From Zymoseptoria tritici IPO323 (Eukaryota > Ascomycota > Dothideomycetes > Mycosphaerellales > Mycosphaerellaceae), in the NCBI RefSeq assembly GCF_000219625.1, contig NC_018211.1, positions 124,001-188,000 of the forward strand: 64,000 bases of DNA, written 5' to 3'. The stretch's first letter is position 1; the number at the start of each line of letters is the position of its first letter. A program made the translations under genes and the position numbers. The notes under the pieces were generated by a model, which worked only from the letters and a program-made list of their open reading frames with translations, was not told the DNA's origin and did no database searches. Below are positions 53,136-63,522 of the stretch, piece by piece.

Positions 53136-53916
53136 ATGGCGCCGAAGCGCAAGAGCGAATTTGAGGAGTTTGAGAAGACAACCAAGTTTGTCATTGTCTC
53201 CGACCATTTTCAATAGCCCCAGCCAACTGACCTACTTCAGACCGTTTCTCCGCGATGAGTTTGTGAACGTCACTCTCGACGGGTCACCCTCCAGTTACAA
53301 GGTCTCCAAGGCCGTACTCTGCAATGCCTCTGATTATTTCGTCAAAGCACTCGACGGCTCATTCAAAGAAGGCAAAGAGCGTAAATTGCGATTACCAGGC
53401 TGTGATGCGAAGACTTTCGAGCGGTTCATTGGCTACCTAGCCAACAACCGACTTCCCGACTATGAAGCAGCGTTCGAGGCATCAATGAGTCCAGATGACA
53501 CAACTGACTCCGATGAATTACACACAGCCTTCCAAGACCAGCTCGTCAATCTCTGGGCTTTTGCCGATGCATATCTTATGCCAAGTCTGCAAAACAAAGC
53601 TATGGACCAGTTCCTCCGATTGGCCGCCCACGGATACATATCGGCAAGGACTGCATCACTGGCGTACGAGAAGACTGCAGACGGGTCAGTGATGCGACAA
53701 GCGGTGGTTGGCGAGTGCGTCGATGACTACACTACCAAGACCCTCGCGCACTGTTTCAACGAGGTCTGGTTCGAACGGATGGGTACTGTTCAATCATTCT
53801 TCTACGACTTTTCCAAGACGTTGGCAGCTTGCAGCACCAACAATTGCGATCACGACGACTCACACTCGCCTTCTCCAATGGTGGACCAAAGCAGGTACAT
53901 GGTCCCGGAAAGCTGA
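53136..53916 (+). CDS. BTB/POZ domain protein
   Basis: Two exons, 53136-53185 and 53241-53916 (241 residues). Residues 1-17 are charged (Met-Ala-Pro-Lys-Arg-Lys). The BTB fold starts right after the intron: Phe-Val-Asn-Val-Thr-Leu, Tyr-Lys-Val-Ser-Lys-Ala-Val-Leu, Tyr-Phe-Val-Lys-Ala-Leu, then Phe-Lys-Glu-Gly. The middle (Leu-Trp-Ala-Phe-Ala-Asp-Ala-Tyr-Leu-Met-Pro-Ser-Leu-Gln-Asn) is the typical helix after the fungal BTB core. A likely protein-protein adaptor, possibly for Cul3. No Kelch or other partner domain follows; the tail has His-Asp-Asp-Ser-His. Confidence 0.85.
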
Positions 53917-54257
53917 ATTTGATCCTTGGAAGCCGAAGACGGTCCCGGGCGCCATGCATGGCGATCGTACCGGCTGAAAGTAGGTCTGTGTCTGCCGGTT
54001 AGCTCACTTGAGATGGATCATGCGAGACAAGGCTGCGTAAACGGCAGCGCAGCCTGGACTTTCGATGCTGTCGAGGAGACTGTGCCAATCCACAGTTTTT
54101 GGGCACACTCAGCAGACGATCCAAACGGGAGTTATCGGAGTGCATCGACTTTATGCGCAAGCTTCTTCGCTACATATATGATCAAAAGTTTTGGCGACTC
54201 GTCTTGACAGCGCATGGCAGCATTTACCGCGTCCAGCCAAGCAGGCCGGATGCTTGC
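53917..54257. other. Convergent intergenic region
   Basis: 341 bases between the BTB and ACT-domain genes; nothing recognised. Confidence 0.5.
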
Positions 54258-55523
54258 TCAATGCTCGACTCCATTCATCTGCGCCCCTCTCAACGCATCC
54301 ATTACCTCCTCCAGCTCATCCTCATACACAATAACATGACCCGCTCTCGAAGTGCTCAAATAACTCATATTAAACATTTCCCGCCCAATGCGTCCTCTCA
54401 TGCCATCCGTCAGTCGACTCGAAACTCCGCACACAATGCCTGTACTTTCCAATGGAAGGTCCTTCAAGTCCAATGTAATGGCCATTTGTTCCGGACCTTG
54501 TGTTCCCAGCAGAAGATCTTCGCCGCCGTCCGGGAAGTGCTCGAGGAGACGTTTGTCCATGGTCAGAGAAGTTGACTCGGCATCTGTGAAAGTTGCGGAG
54601 AAGAACTTCGGTGGTGGGAAACTGGTGAGGACCTTTGTCAGGCCCAACTGAAGTTTTCCTTCTGTGAAGTGCGTTTCGGATGCGCATGGAGTGCTGTCCT
54701 TGATACCGGCGCAGGTCACCAGCTCGATCGACGGGTCGACGCTTGGAGTGATCTTATGCCGTGCGAGGAGTTGAAAGGTCTTTGACTGCAGCTCGGATAT
54801 GCTCGTCGGCGGTGGTGTGCTGACTATATTCGTGAAGTCAAAGGACGATGCTGATCCAGGTCGTTTGTGGTGGGAGCTGGTGAGCGGACTGGCAGGATTC
54901 CACATCTGACCTGCTTCGCCGTTTTCGTCTGTCGCTTCGAAGACGAATCCTCGTTCTTCGAGGGCATGTATAACTTTTGGTCGTGCGCTGAAGGGCACTA
55001 AGATGAAGTCGGAGTAATAGCTGGTGATGAAGAAGATCGGGATTCCAGCCAGGGCAAGGGGGTTGGTCAAGTCCAGCACTCGTTGTCCGGCTTCCAGTCC
55101 TTCACCACCGATGGTGATGACCGAGTAGTCCTCGTCGCTGATGGACACAGTATTCTGCAGAGTGTCGCTCAGTCCGCTGATCAAGGGAGCGAATAGAGCT
55201 TCAGCTTCTTTTCGAGGGCAGACGATTGAGCATTCGTTCGGTGTTATCGAGACGTTGACGAAGGGATGCCAGAAATTCCATGACTTTCTTGGTTTGATCG
55301 CAATGCCATCTTCGTCCAGATGGCTGTTGTGCAGTAGTAATGTCAGAATCGGGTGGACGAATAGGGGAAATGCTTCTGTCGGGATGTGTATCAAGGCAAG
55401 GTGGGTGTTCTGCGATGATAATTAGCCATTGAGCGATGTCGTCCAAACTTAGCTCGCTCAACATACCAAGAAGCCGATTTGGGCGTTAAGCAAAGTCGTC
55501 GACTCCGTCAGAGATTGGCCCAT
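54258..55523 (-). CDS. ACT-domain protein, CASTOR/GATSL-like
   Basis: Probable amino-acid-sensing protein; animal relatives bind arginine and regulate TORC1, but the fungal role is inferred. Two exons, 55467-55523 and 54258-55409 (402 residues). Start chosen because exon 1 (19 codons) supplies Leu-Leu-Asn-Ala-Gln-Ile-Gly-Phe-Leu. After the 57-nt intron comes Thr-His-Leu-Ala-Leu-Ile-His-Ile-Pro, the usual family opening. The ACT pair is seen at about 85-180 (Tyr-Ser-Val-Ile-Thr-Ile-Gly-Gly-Glu-Gly, Leu-Ala-Gly-Ile-Pro-Ile-Phe-Phe-Ile-Thr-Ser-Tyr, Asp-Phe-Ile-Leu-Val) and again near 335-400. A Ser/Pro linker sits between. Converges on the BTB gene. Confidence 0.85.
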
Positions 55524-57522
55524 ACTACGAGAGGACCAGAACTCTCTGAGGAATGGCGGCCTTTAACAATGAATGAATAGGTTCCGGCCACAAGCAACAA
55601 GTTCCGGATTCTCAGCAGGCAACGGACGTGTCTTTATAAAGTTCCAGTGAGTTCGGTATTCCAGTATTCCAGTAGCAGTCAAGGCCGTCGATGGATGAAC
55701 AATTCCGCAGCCTTGTCGGTCGTGTAAAGCAAAGGCCGGCGAGGTGGCTCGGCGATGGCATGTAAGTATATCAACTATGCGACGTCACCGTGCAAGCGTA
55801 TAACTGTCGTCTCACCAGTACTATTCGGCCTGGGATATGTCGTTCATCTGGCGGCCGGCAAGCTGCAGTAGATGCGGGGGCGAGGTACGACGGTGTCCCT
55901 GCAGGTGTTAGGTGTGTGTGCCTCGCAGTGTCATTCGCCCGACAGGCCTGCTTCGATTGCTATGAGAGGCGATCTCCAGCACGCTCGGTTTCTCTAGCAG
56001 GCCTCTCTGAGCACGTCGAGTTAGTGGTGATTGTTCTGCCGCTTCCGCGTGGGATGCCGTGGGGTGGTCCTTGTCAGCTTATCGGCACGTCTCGAACCGA
56101 ATCTGTCGTCTGAGCTGGTTGAGTTTGCCTCGACCACGGGTCGCACTGCAATAGTGTTTGTGGAGAAATATGGTCTGTTTGGCCTTCATAAGAGTGTTTT
56201 ACCGTACCGATGTAATAAATGCAATACCCACCCAGTCATCCGGAACTGTGTTCACGACTGCAGATTTGTCCGAGTCTTGCCGATGACAAGCGGGATTGCC
56301 TACATGCCTTATCCGATATGCCAATGTGGACATCAAGACCGCAGCACGCAGATGTTGAGCTTGAGATGACCGGAAATGGTCACCAGACACTGCACTACTA
56401 TCGTGTCAGGAGAGATTGCGTGAGAAATAGTGGGCGGAATGCAGGTGATGTTCGAAGAAGAAAAAGTGGAGAAGAGTCGGATGACTTGCATTTCCCGGCG
56501 ACGCTGTCCTTTTACCATCAACATGTTATCATCTCACCACACATAATACGAACCTCCCGCAAGTGTTGCTCTTTGCCGTGTGGACGCCGCGCCTCAGCTC
56601 GCCGCAGTACACAACAATCACGTCGCCGCGCTTCGAGCGCTTCTGCAGAAACGTCAAGGCCGTTCAATGCCGCCGTGCATAGTAGCAGCGACGGGCTCTG
56701 CTGATCTCGTTACGGGCACATTGCTCGGTCTGGAGAGACAGTCACGGTCTCTCAAAGCCCAGACTCCTCGCCTCTGGTCTGACCATCTCGGACCCACAAG
56801 TCGCATGAACGCAAGCCCATCTGTCATGCGCGTGCAGTAACACTACAGCGAGTCCGACGTTCTGTGCTGCTTCAAGCATCAGCACCTTATCGCTCATTCC
56901 ACAGATGGTGACAGAGTGGTTGTACAGCCCCTCATTCTCGGGAAGCATGAACACGCGAGCCTCTTCGATACACCCTCATCTTTCCCTGCACGCCACCTCT
57001 TTCGCGTGGACGAGGGACCGCAAGTTTGCCTTGCTCCTGCGTAGGTACCACTTTCGCTGCGAATTACCTATGGGTCAGCCAGGCGAAACACATGAGCAGC
57101 AGGCACCGCCTCATTTCCACAAAGGATTCATCGACAGGGCAAGTTCGCCGACTCGGTTACGTGCAGTAGTCCTGCAGAGTCTGCGCGGCATCATAGAATG
57201 GCTCCACAGTCCGAGACATATTGCAGTCAGCTGATGGGTCATTATGACCGCAAGACCTGCCTGGATGAAGAGATGCATGATTGGAAGCGAAGAATGCCAG
57301 TCTGAATCTCGATGGTGCTTTCATATGCGTCAACTTGCTGTCGTGACATTATGTCGTGCCCGTAGAGTCCACATTTATGCAGCAGCGGAGAATTCGTGAT
57401 GCGTGAAACAGTGGTGCCCTGATCTGTCAGAGCTGCTGTCCTCCGTCCCTCATGCGCCATGCCTTGTTCCCAAACTCCGTATACCGATGCACTGCTCATC
57501 TCTGATTTCGGTCGTATCGTTA
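55524..57522. other. 2-kb region without a recognised gene
   Basis: Base composition is normal and there is no RIP signature. Several overlapping frames of 60-160 codons occur on both strands, but none has a domain, a signal peptide or consistent codon use. No tRNA cloverleaf or B box was found by eye. Could hold a long non-coding RNA, an unrecognised multi-exon gene or only promoter sequence of the ACT-domain gene. Confidence 0.4.
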
Positions 57523-58413
57523 TCACTTCTCCTCTTCATCGTCAAGGGCGTCAAGCTCTTCAGGGTGGCTAGAAGTGAAGTTAGCAAAGCCCTTCCAAAT
57601 CATCCTCAGCACGACTCACCCAAGCAATGACTTGATATTCTTCATCTCGTAGTGCTTCTTGCGCATCTCCTCAAACTTCTTGTGCTTCTCCTGCTCCTCG
57701 TGACTCAACTCTGACGTGTTCTCCTCGCCGTGACGTCCGCCATTCTCGTTGGCAAAGTCGCTGTTGACGTGCACTCGGCGTTCTCCATCGCTCTCTTCCT
57801 GTGTCAATGCCTCCATTTCTGGCTCGCCCAGATCGAGGCCAGGAATTTCGCTCTCCCTCGCACGCGACCCAGATCCCTTGCGCTGCGGCTTGTTCATCTC
57901 CAGCTCGTCCACGGCCAACTCTTGCGCATTGATGGTGGAGATCTCTTCCTCATCCTCCGCAGGGTCGTAATTCTTTGCAAACGGGGTCTTGGGTTCGTCG
58001 ATCTTCATCTTGCCTCCCATCTGACCCTCATTGAGATATAGATTCGCCTCATCCCACTTGAGACGCTGGCCATCGGACTCGTTGTCGACAGCCATCTCAT
58101 CGCCGCGACTTTGCGACGACTGGCGACGGCTCAGACTTCCACGCGGATTGCTGCTTGTTCGGCGATGAGGACCGGCGTTCATTTCAGTGTTCATCAGGGT
58201 AATCTCCTTCTCGGACAGCTCGCGCGATGGCATGACGGGTCTGTTGGTGGTGTCGGAGGGTGCATCGTTGGCTTGAGCGGCGCTGGTGACCGGTGGTGGA
58301 CTTGTGCGGGTTTCGGGCGAGGTCTGCTGGAACGAGGCAGAGTTCTTCAGGATGCCTCGCGGTCTCTTAGGTACGGAGGTGGGAGAATTCTGAGCGGGAG
58401 CAGTTTGAGCCAT
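57523..58413 (-). CDS. GLC8: Protein phosphatase inhibitor 2 (IPP-2/Glc8 family)
   Basis: Binds and regulates PP1. Two exons, 57620-58413 and 57523-57568 (279 residues). Hallmarks: Arg-Gly-Ile-Leu-Lys-Asn near residue 20 (PP1-binding Lys-Gly-Ile-Leu-Lys motif), Leu-Lys-Trp-Asp-Glu-Ala-Asn-Leu at about 118, and Lys-Thr-Pro-Phe near 142, the regulatory Thr-Pro phosphorylation site. Lys-Lys-His-Tyr-Glu-Met-Lys-Asn is at about 252. Without the 51-nt intron the frame stops after Ser-Leu-Leu-Gly; with it the protein gains an acidic tail ending Glu-Glu-Glu-Lys, as in relatives. Mostly disordered, as is the family. Confidence 0.92.
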
Positions 58414-59173
58414 GGTGGTGATGGATGTGGTGAAGAGTGGATGTGGTGATGTCGATGTCGATGGTGTCGCGACGTTGCCAGCGGTCGTACGGTTACCCTA
58501 ATGACCAGTCTGAGGGCAGGCGCGTGACGAGATGATGTGAGCAAGAGCGGCTGATGGAGGAGAATGCTTGTGCAATAGCAAGCAAGACGAGAGTGCAGCC
58601 GATGTCGTTTGTTTTGCGGGGTGAAGAGCAAGTGGGGGGTTGACTCGTGCGCCGTTGGATACGATGAATTGCGGGCGGGTGAATGGATGGTTGCTTTGAT
58701 CAAGAGGAAAGGTCTGAATACAGGAAGAGTAATCAATTGCCTTGCAGTTGATCAGAAGAGTTCAGGTGACAGACAGAAGACAAGACCGATGACATAGAAC
58801 GCTCGCAATATTCGCGCGTGCGCCGAACAGGCCCAATTCCCGTCCGTCGCGTGCATGATCCCAAGTTGCCTCCGGGATCTTCTTCGGGCGAAACATGGCA
58901 GACACAAATGCTCACGAGGCTGGGAATTGGTGCTCACAGTAAGCGCCAATTCACTGAGTGGTGCAGACTGATGTTGAGCAGGTAAAGAGACGACCAAAGC
59001 ACTCGTGACCACACCCGAGCCTTTCCGCCTTGTCCGAGTCAAGTCCGCCGGCTCTGGCTCTCAACATATATATAGCAGGTGTAGAAGAGTGATGTCAATT
59101 CAGTCGATCGTCCAAGACCTTACTACCACACATATTGATCAATACCTACGCGACCTCAACGACGACCTGTCTC
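58414..59173. other. Intergenic, upstream of phosphatase inhibitor gene
   Basis: 760 bases. The first 100 are CATC-rich leader of the inhibitor gene (minus strand). No gene recognised. Confidence 0.5.
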
Positions 59174-60448
59174 TCACCTCAACAGCCCTTTGGCATAGCC
59201 ACCCAGCTTGCCCATCAACTTCTGCTTCGACCCTTGATGGTTCGGGTGACTCTCGGGAGGCGGCGGTGGTGGAGGTCTGTCGTAGTTCTGCTGCGGTTGA
59301 GCGTTGCCATCTGTACTACCTCCTGCAGCAGCACTCTTCCCACCAACAGTCACGGTGAACAGTACTGGATCTCCAGCGTTCACCTTGCCGGACTGATCCT
59401 CGCCTTCATCTGGCTGTACATCATCATATGCAAAAGCATAGCCCTTCTTGTCCACGTTGTGCTCGTGTACCAGTCTCGCATAGTGATTCGTGGGATCTCG
59501 CCGGTAGAAAGTGTCTGGAGAGCTGGGATGATGTTCCGTGTCGACGAGCGCGGTGCGAACGAATGCGGCTGCTAGACGAGGAATGATGGCGTTTCGGGTG
59601 AGTGACTGACCCGTCGTGAATGGGCCGCTGTTACATCCCAGAATATCGGCGGTGCAAGGCTTTTCGAACTCCTCATCGCCAATGACTAGCCTGCCTTTGT
59701 GGTTGACCGTTCCAGACAAGATCCCTGGGCCCGCCTGTGTGTTAATCTGCATCTTGGCTTCCTTCTTGTACTTCTCCCACACTTCGTCCACAAATGGCTC
59801 GAAGTAGCCATCGAAGCTCGCGCCCACAGCGCCACCGTGCGTGGCATTCAAAATTCGCAGATTGCGGCCGTCTTGGCTGACGATCAGCTTGTCCCAAGGC
59901 TGGCCGTCCTGCTGCGACTGCTGCTTGAGGCTCTCGGCCATGTTATCAAGCCCATCAGGTGCCATTCCTGCCACGTGCTGAGTCTCGCCCGACTGCTGTT
60001 GTAGCGTGAGTGCAATCGGTATTCGGGGCACCATATCCACGTATGAAATGTTCGCATAGAGCTGATCATTGTTCAATGTGAACTCAGCGAAGCCAAAGTT
60101 GACCTTTGCATTCGGATCACTTGGATTCAACACTGACGGTTCCACCAAGGCTGGTCCTCCTGGGTTGAGCAAGAACGTCAAAGGGCCCTCAGAGAACCAT
60201 ATTCTTCCTCCGGCGATCTGCGAAATGGTTATGGTCGTGGTATTTCCAGGCGGCCCGAGGGGAATCGCGCAGTCTTCTGCCAGCTTGGATCCGATGTCTT
60301 TGACCTCTTGCGGGAAGTAGAGGTCCTTGCCGTTCGCCTTGAGAAGGCATCGCTTTCCTTCTTGCTTGATAGCAATTCCAGTCACGTAGGCAAAGATGTT
60401 GTCAGAATCGCCGTCATTTTTCAACGCTATTTGCAGAGAGTCCGGCAT
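59174..60448 (-). CDS. GH64-type beta-1,3-glucanase-like protein, no signal peptide
   Basis: GH64 (thaumatin-like fold) enzymes cut beta-1,3-glucan into pentasaccharides. An intronless frame of 424 residues begins Met-Pro-Asp-Ser-Leu-Gln-Ile-Ala-Leu-Lys-Asn. Family-like features: Tyr-Val-Thr-Gly near residue 22, Gly-Gly-Arg-Ile-Trp-Phe-Ser near 80, an Asn-Phe-Gly-Phe-Ala-Glu-Phe-Thr strand, Tyr-Ala-Asn-Ile-Ser-Tyr-Val-Asp-Met near 133 and an Ala-Ala-Phe-Val-Arg-Thr-Ala-Leu helix. The last 60 residues are Gly/Gln-rich with a run of seven prolines and a basic end. There is no N-terminal signal peptide, unusual for a wall glucanase, so it may be cytosolic or leave by another route. Catalytic residues were not assigned. 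Confidence 0.78.
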   Translation of the reverse strand: MPDSLQIALKNDGDSDNIFAYVTGIAIKQEGKRCLLKANGKDLYFPQEVKDIGSKLAEDCAIPLGPPGNTTTITISQIAGGRIWFSEGPLTFLLNPGGPALVEPSVLNPSDPNAKVNFGFAEFTLNNDQLYANISYVDMVPRIPIALTLQQQSGETQHVAGMAPDGLDNMAESLKQQSQQDGQPWDKLIVSQDGRNLRILNATHGGAVGASFDGYFEPFVDEVWEKYKKEAKMQINTQAGPGILSGTVNHKGRLVIGDEEFEKPCTADILGCNSGPFTTGQSLTRNAIIPRLAAAFVRTALVDTEHHPSSPDTFYRRDPTNHYARLVHEHNVDKKGYAFAYDDVQPDEGEDQSGKVNAGDPVLFTVTVGGKSAAAGGSTDGNAQPQQNYDRPPPPPPPESHPNHQGSKQKLMGKLGGYAKGLLR

Positions 60449-60915
60449 GTTGAGTACTGCGTCTAATCAATCCAGAGATTGGCAGTTGGCCTGTCTTCAA
60501 TGAGACGTTGGTGTAACGTTTCCTGTGTCCCATGTCTTGCGACGAAGATGCTTGCTCAAACCTGGTTTCACTCGAAGATGACTTCATTCAAGAACTCGAT
60601 GCCAAGTCGCACCTACCTCATCCACGGTCTTGGAAAGCATGCTAGATCATGCGTCTATAGCAAGCTGCAGCAGGCTAGCATGATAATTGCCACGAAGGAA
60701 ATACAAGTACGTGATGACAGACTGGTGGATGGAGAAAGCAAGACATCGGATGCACTTGACGTCGGAAGAATGAAGAAACCACGCAAGAACCCCAACCCTA
60801 ACCCTACCGCGCCATGCCACTCGTGCACGAGCATTGTCATCACAGCGGCAACGTGCGCTTCGATTGTGCATGCCATGTTCAAGATCTATCACCGTATGTC
60901 ACTGCATAGATAAGA
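60449..60915. other. Intergenic with telomere-like motif
   Basis: 467 bases between the GH64-like start and the NOP2 stop. It includes a short CCCTAA-type repeat at about 60791-60806. No gene recognised. Confidence 0.5.
60791..60806 (+). repeat. Short telomere-like (telobox) repeat
   Basis: CCCCAACCCTAACCCTA contains two CCCTAA-type units. Too short to be a telomere relic; a telobox-like protein-binding site is possible. Confidence 0.6.
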
Positions 60916-62892
60916 CTATCTCGTCAGACTCTGTACAGCCTTTGCCTTGCTCGCCTTCGGATCAATGCCCTTCCGCTTCAGCTGCTTCTTCAGACTCCGC
61001 TCAATGTACTTTTCATCCTCCTCATCGTCGAACTCAGCGAAAGCAGACTCTTCCTCCTCATCCTCCGTGATGTCCTTGTGGTGATACACGTCCTCGTCGC
61101 TGACTCCGTTCGCCTGCTGTTGCTTCTCTTCTGTGCTTCCCTGCGGTAAAATTGCGTTTGCGGGCGTTGGTCCTGTCTTCTTGAACTTGGACACGAAGAA
61201 GCCGTCCACGTTGTAGGCGTGAGGGTAGTATCTCCGTGTCTCCTTCATGCTCGGGTGGAAGCGCTTGGATTGGTACTTGGTGAATCCCTCTTTGCCAAAG
61301 ATGAGTCCGGTCGGAACGAGCTTGACGTTCGGCCGCTTGTTGAGCACGTATTGGACGACCTGCTCGTTCTCCTCGACGGTGACGGAACATGTACTGTAGA
61401 CGATGTAGCCTCCAGTCTTACTTGCGTGATCGACCGAGTCCACCGCTGCGAGAAGCAGTTGCTTTTGGAGATGTGGTAGGCGTAGGAAATCGGCTTCAGT
61501 CTTGTTCGTCTTGACGCTGGGATCCTTGGCGATAACTCCAGTTCCGGAGCAGGGCGCATCCAAAAGCACACGATCGAAACCACCCATAACCTTGGGGAAC
61601 TCCAGCGCGGAGTAATTGCAGACAACGGTGTTCTTAACTCCCAAGCGGTGAATGTTACCAATAAGACCCTTGGCACGGTCCTTGTTGGAATCGTTGGAGA
61701 AGATGCAACCAGTATTTCTCATCAGCGCAGCCAAATGTGTGGTTTTGCCTCCGGGCGCCGCAGCCATGTCCAGCACTCGCTCGTGTTCTTGTGGCGCAAG
61801 AGCCATGACAGGAAGGAAAGACGAAGCAGCTTGTAGGATGTAGTGTCCGGCGAGGTATTCAGGAGTCGCACCGAGCGGTACTTGAGACTCGAAGATTTGA
61901 AGTCCGACTTTTGACCATTTCCCAACAGGCTCGAGAGTCACACCGCGATTGATCAATGCGTGCGCGAGATCTCGACGATGTGTGCGGAGGGTATTCGTTC
62001 GAATGACCATTGGGCGTGGTGTCTCGTTGGCGTCGAAGAATGCCAGCGCCTCTTGCGCTGGGAAGAGCGAGTAGAGCTTCTCTGCGAGGAAGGGCGAGTA
62101 TCCGTAGTATGTGCAGATGTCCTTCAGCAAGGCTTGTGTGTAGTCCGCGCGACTCTTGCCCGGTTCGCCCAACTCTTTGAAGCTCGACAAGACACGAACT
62201 GTCTCGGTGATTCGTGTTCGGAGAAGTTGGAGGTCGGGTGCGAGAAGGCTCGGCTTCTGCTCGTCGTCATCGTCGTCGTCGATCAAATCGTTGGCAATGT
62301 TCGTTTGCATAGCATCGTCGCGAAGTTCTGCCTCTGCGTCTGCAGCCTCTTGCGCTTGTTCCTCGTCGAGTTTTCGGGACAATCCAGCAATGTTCGCCGC
62401 CGTGAGCTTCTCCTCCGCATCTGAGTCCTCGTCTTCGGACCACATCATCTTGCCGCGCACCACCTCTTCATCGGAGTCCATGAAATCATCTTCGGACAGT
62501 GGAGCCCCTCCACCCTCGCTCGCAGAGTCTTCGCCGTCCAGATCATTGAGGTCGGCTTGAATGCCTGTCGCAGCATCGTCGATATCGGAGGCATCGTCAT
62601 CGGATTCGGGCTCCACGGGTTTCTTCGACTTGACGACCTTCTTACTGACAGGCTTGCCCTTCGCACGCCCAGGACCTTTCGCATCGCCATTGACTGTTCG
62701 AGTGCCATTTGTGCTCGCCTTGTTCCCGTTCCCGTTCGTCGTGGACTTTTTCGCAGCTCTCGGCTCGACAGTCTTCTGTTTCTTGATCGCACTGGTAGTA
62801 GGAGCAGCGAGCTTGCGCTTCCTCGTCACAAGTGATTCATCCAGAGGAGCTGGATCGGCTTGCTTCTTTCCCATGCGACGTCCGACTCCCAT
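60916..62892 (-). CDS. NOP2: 25S rRNA cytosine-C5 methyltransferase NOP2
   Basis: Nucleolar enzyme that methylates a cytosine of large-subunit rRNA and is needed for 60S assembly. Intronless, 658 residues. The N-terminal 220 residues are Lys-rich, then strongly acidic (nucleolar type). An NOP2/Sun pre-PUA-like segment lies near 290-340 (Arg-Thr-Asn-Thr-Leu-Arg). The SAM-binding Asp-Met-Ala-Ala-Ala-Pro-Gly-Gly-Lys-Thr-Thr is at about 390. The releasing Cys is in Asp-Ala-Pro-Cys-Ser-Gly-Thr-Gly and the catalytic Cys in Tyr-Ser-Thr-Cys-Ser-Val. The acidic tail is followed by a short basic end. Both cysteines are present, so it should be active. Confidence 0.95.
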   Translation of the reverse strand: MGVGRRMGKKQADPAPLDESLVTRKRKLAAPTTSAIKKQKTVEPRAAKKSTTNGNGNKASTNGTRTVNGDAKGPGRAKGKPVSKKVVKSKKPVEPESDDDASDIDDAATGIQADLNDLDGEDSASEGGGAPLSEDDFMDSDEEVVRGKMMWSEDEDSDAEEKLTAANIAGLSRKLDEEQAQEAADAEAELRDDAMQTNIANDLIDDDDDDEQKPSLLAPDLQLLRTRITETVRVLSSFKELGEPGKSRADYTQALLKDICTYYGYSPFLAEKLYSLFPAQEALAFFDANETPRPMVIRTNTLRTHRRDLAHALINRGVTLEPVGKWSKVGLQIFESQVPLGATPEYLAGHYILQAASSFLPVMALAPQEHERVLDMAAAPGGKTTHLAALMRNTGCIFSNDSNKDRAKGLIGNIHRLGVKNTVVCNYSALEFPKVMGGFDRVLLDAPCSGTGVIAKDPSVKTNKTEADFLRLPHLQKQLLLAAVDSVDHASKTGGYIVYSTCSVTVEENEQVVQYVLNKRPNVKLVPTGLIFGKEGFTKYQSKRFHPSMKETRRYYPHAYNVDGFFVSKFKKTGPTPANAILPQGSTEEKQQQANGVSDEDVYHHKDITEDEEEESAFAEFDDEEDEKYIERSLKKQLKRKGIDPKASKAKAVQSLTR

Positions 62893-63299
62893 ATTGGCGG
62901 TTGTAGTGAATGTTTGATGTGCGAGGTCAATGTCCGAGAATTCTTTCGGAGGTCAAAAATGTTAAAGCTCGGGGAAGACTTGCCGATCAGACCCTGGCGA
63001 AACTCCACACTCTGAAGTACGAAGTAAAAGGACATAGAGACTTCACTTCAAGACGAATCCGGTGGTACCCAGTTGGACATGGCACAAGACGATGGGCGAG
63101 GAGCAGTCAATGGGAGTCAATTTGGAGAATGTCATTTCAGCGACATATCACTGCAACCAATGTCTGTCCCGACACCAGCATTCACACGCTGCTGAGCTTG
63201 GTCCGTCCATTGTACGAGTGGTATATTTCAAAGGCTACAATATAGGCATACATACTCGCCAGTGGTCAGTGTTCGCTGCCACTTCGGCATCATGAGTGT
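62893..63299. promoter_or_regulatory. NOP2 upstream region
   Basis: About 400 bases of promoter and trailer sequence; no element recognised with confidence. Confidence 0.4.
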
Positions 63300-63522
63300 T
63301 TAAAGAGCTGCCAACTGCGCATTGGCGTGTTCGAACAGTGCATTCGCCAGTAGTTGACCGGCAGAGCTCTTGTGATGCCGTAGTCGGGCACCGCTACAGG
63401 TGCAGTGGTGGCTACAGGCGTACGTTCAGTCAGTCCACAAACAAGGATGCTCCAGGCAAGACTTGATGCTGCCAATTGAGTCGTCGAGTTCGTGATGGTG
63501 ATCCCTCGTAGTGGTTGGGCAT
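63300..63522 (-). CDS. Possible 57-residue small protein, two exons
   Basis: An ATG at 63522 opens Met-Pro-Asn-His-Tyr-Glu-Gly. The frame would stop after about 30 codons. Removing a 49-nt GT-AG intron (63394-63442, donor GTTTGT, ACTGAC branch, CTGTAG acceptor) joins it to a helical ending (Gly-Gln-Leu-Leu-Ala-Asn-Ala-Leu-Phe-Glu-His). The total, 80+94 nt, is exactly 58 codons. A GTGAGT donor at 63723 and a GCTAG acceptor just before the ATG suggest a leader intron. No family recognised. The call rests only on splice logic and protein-like composition. Confidence 0.3.

Noticed and set aside
56219..56704. 161-codon plus-strand frame in the 2-kb gap
   Set aside because: No domain, mixed composition, and no start context or splice support; overlaps other frames of equal quality.
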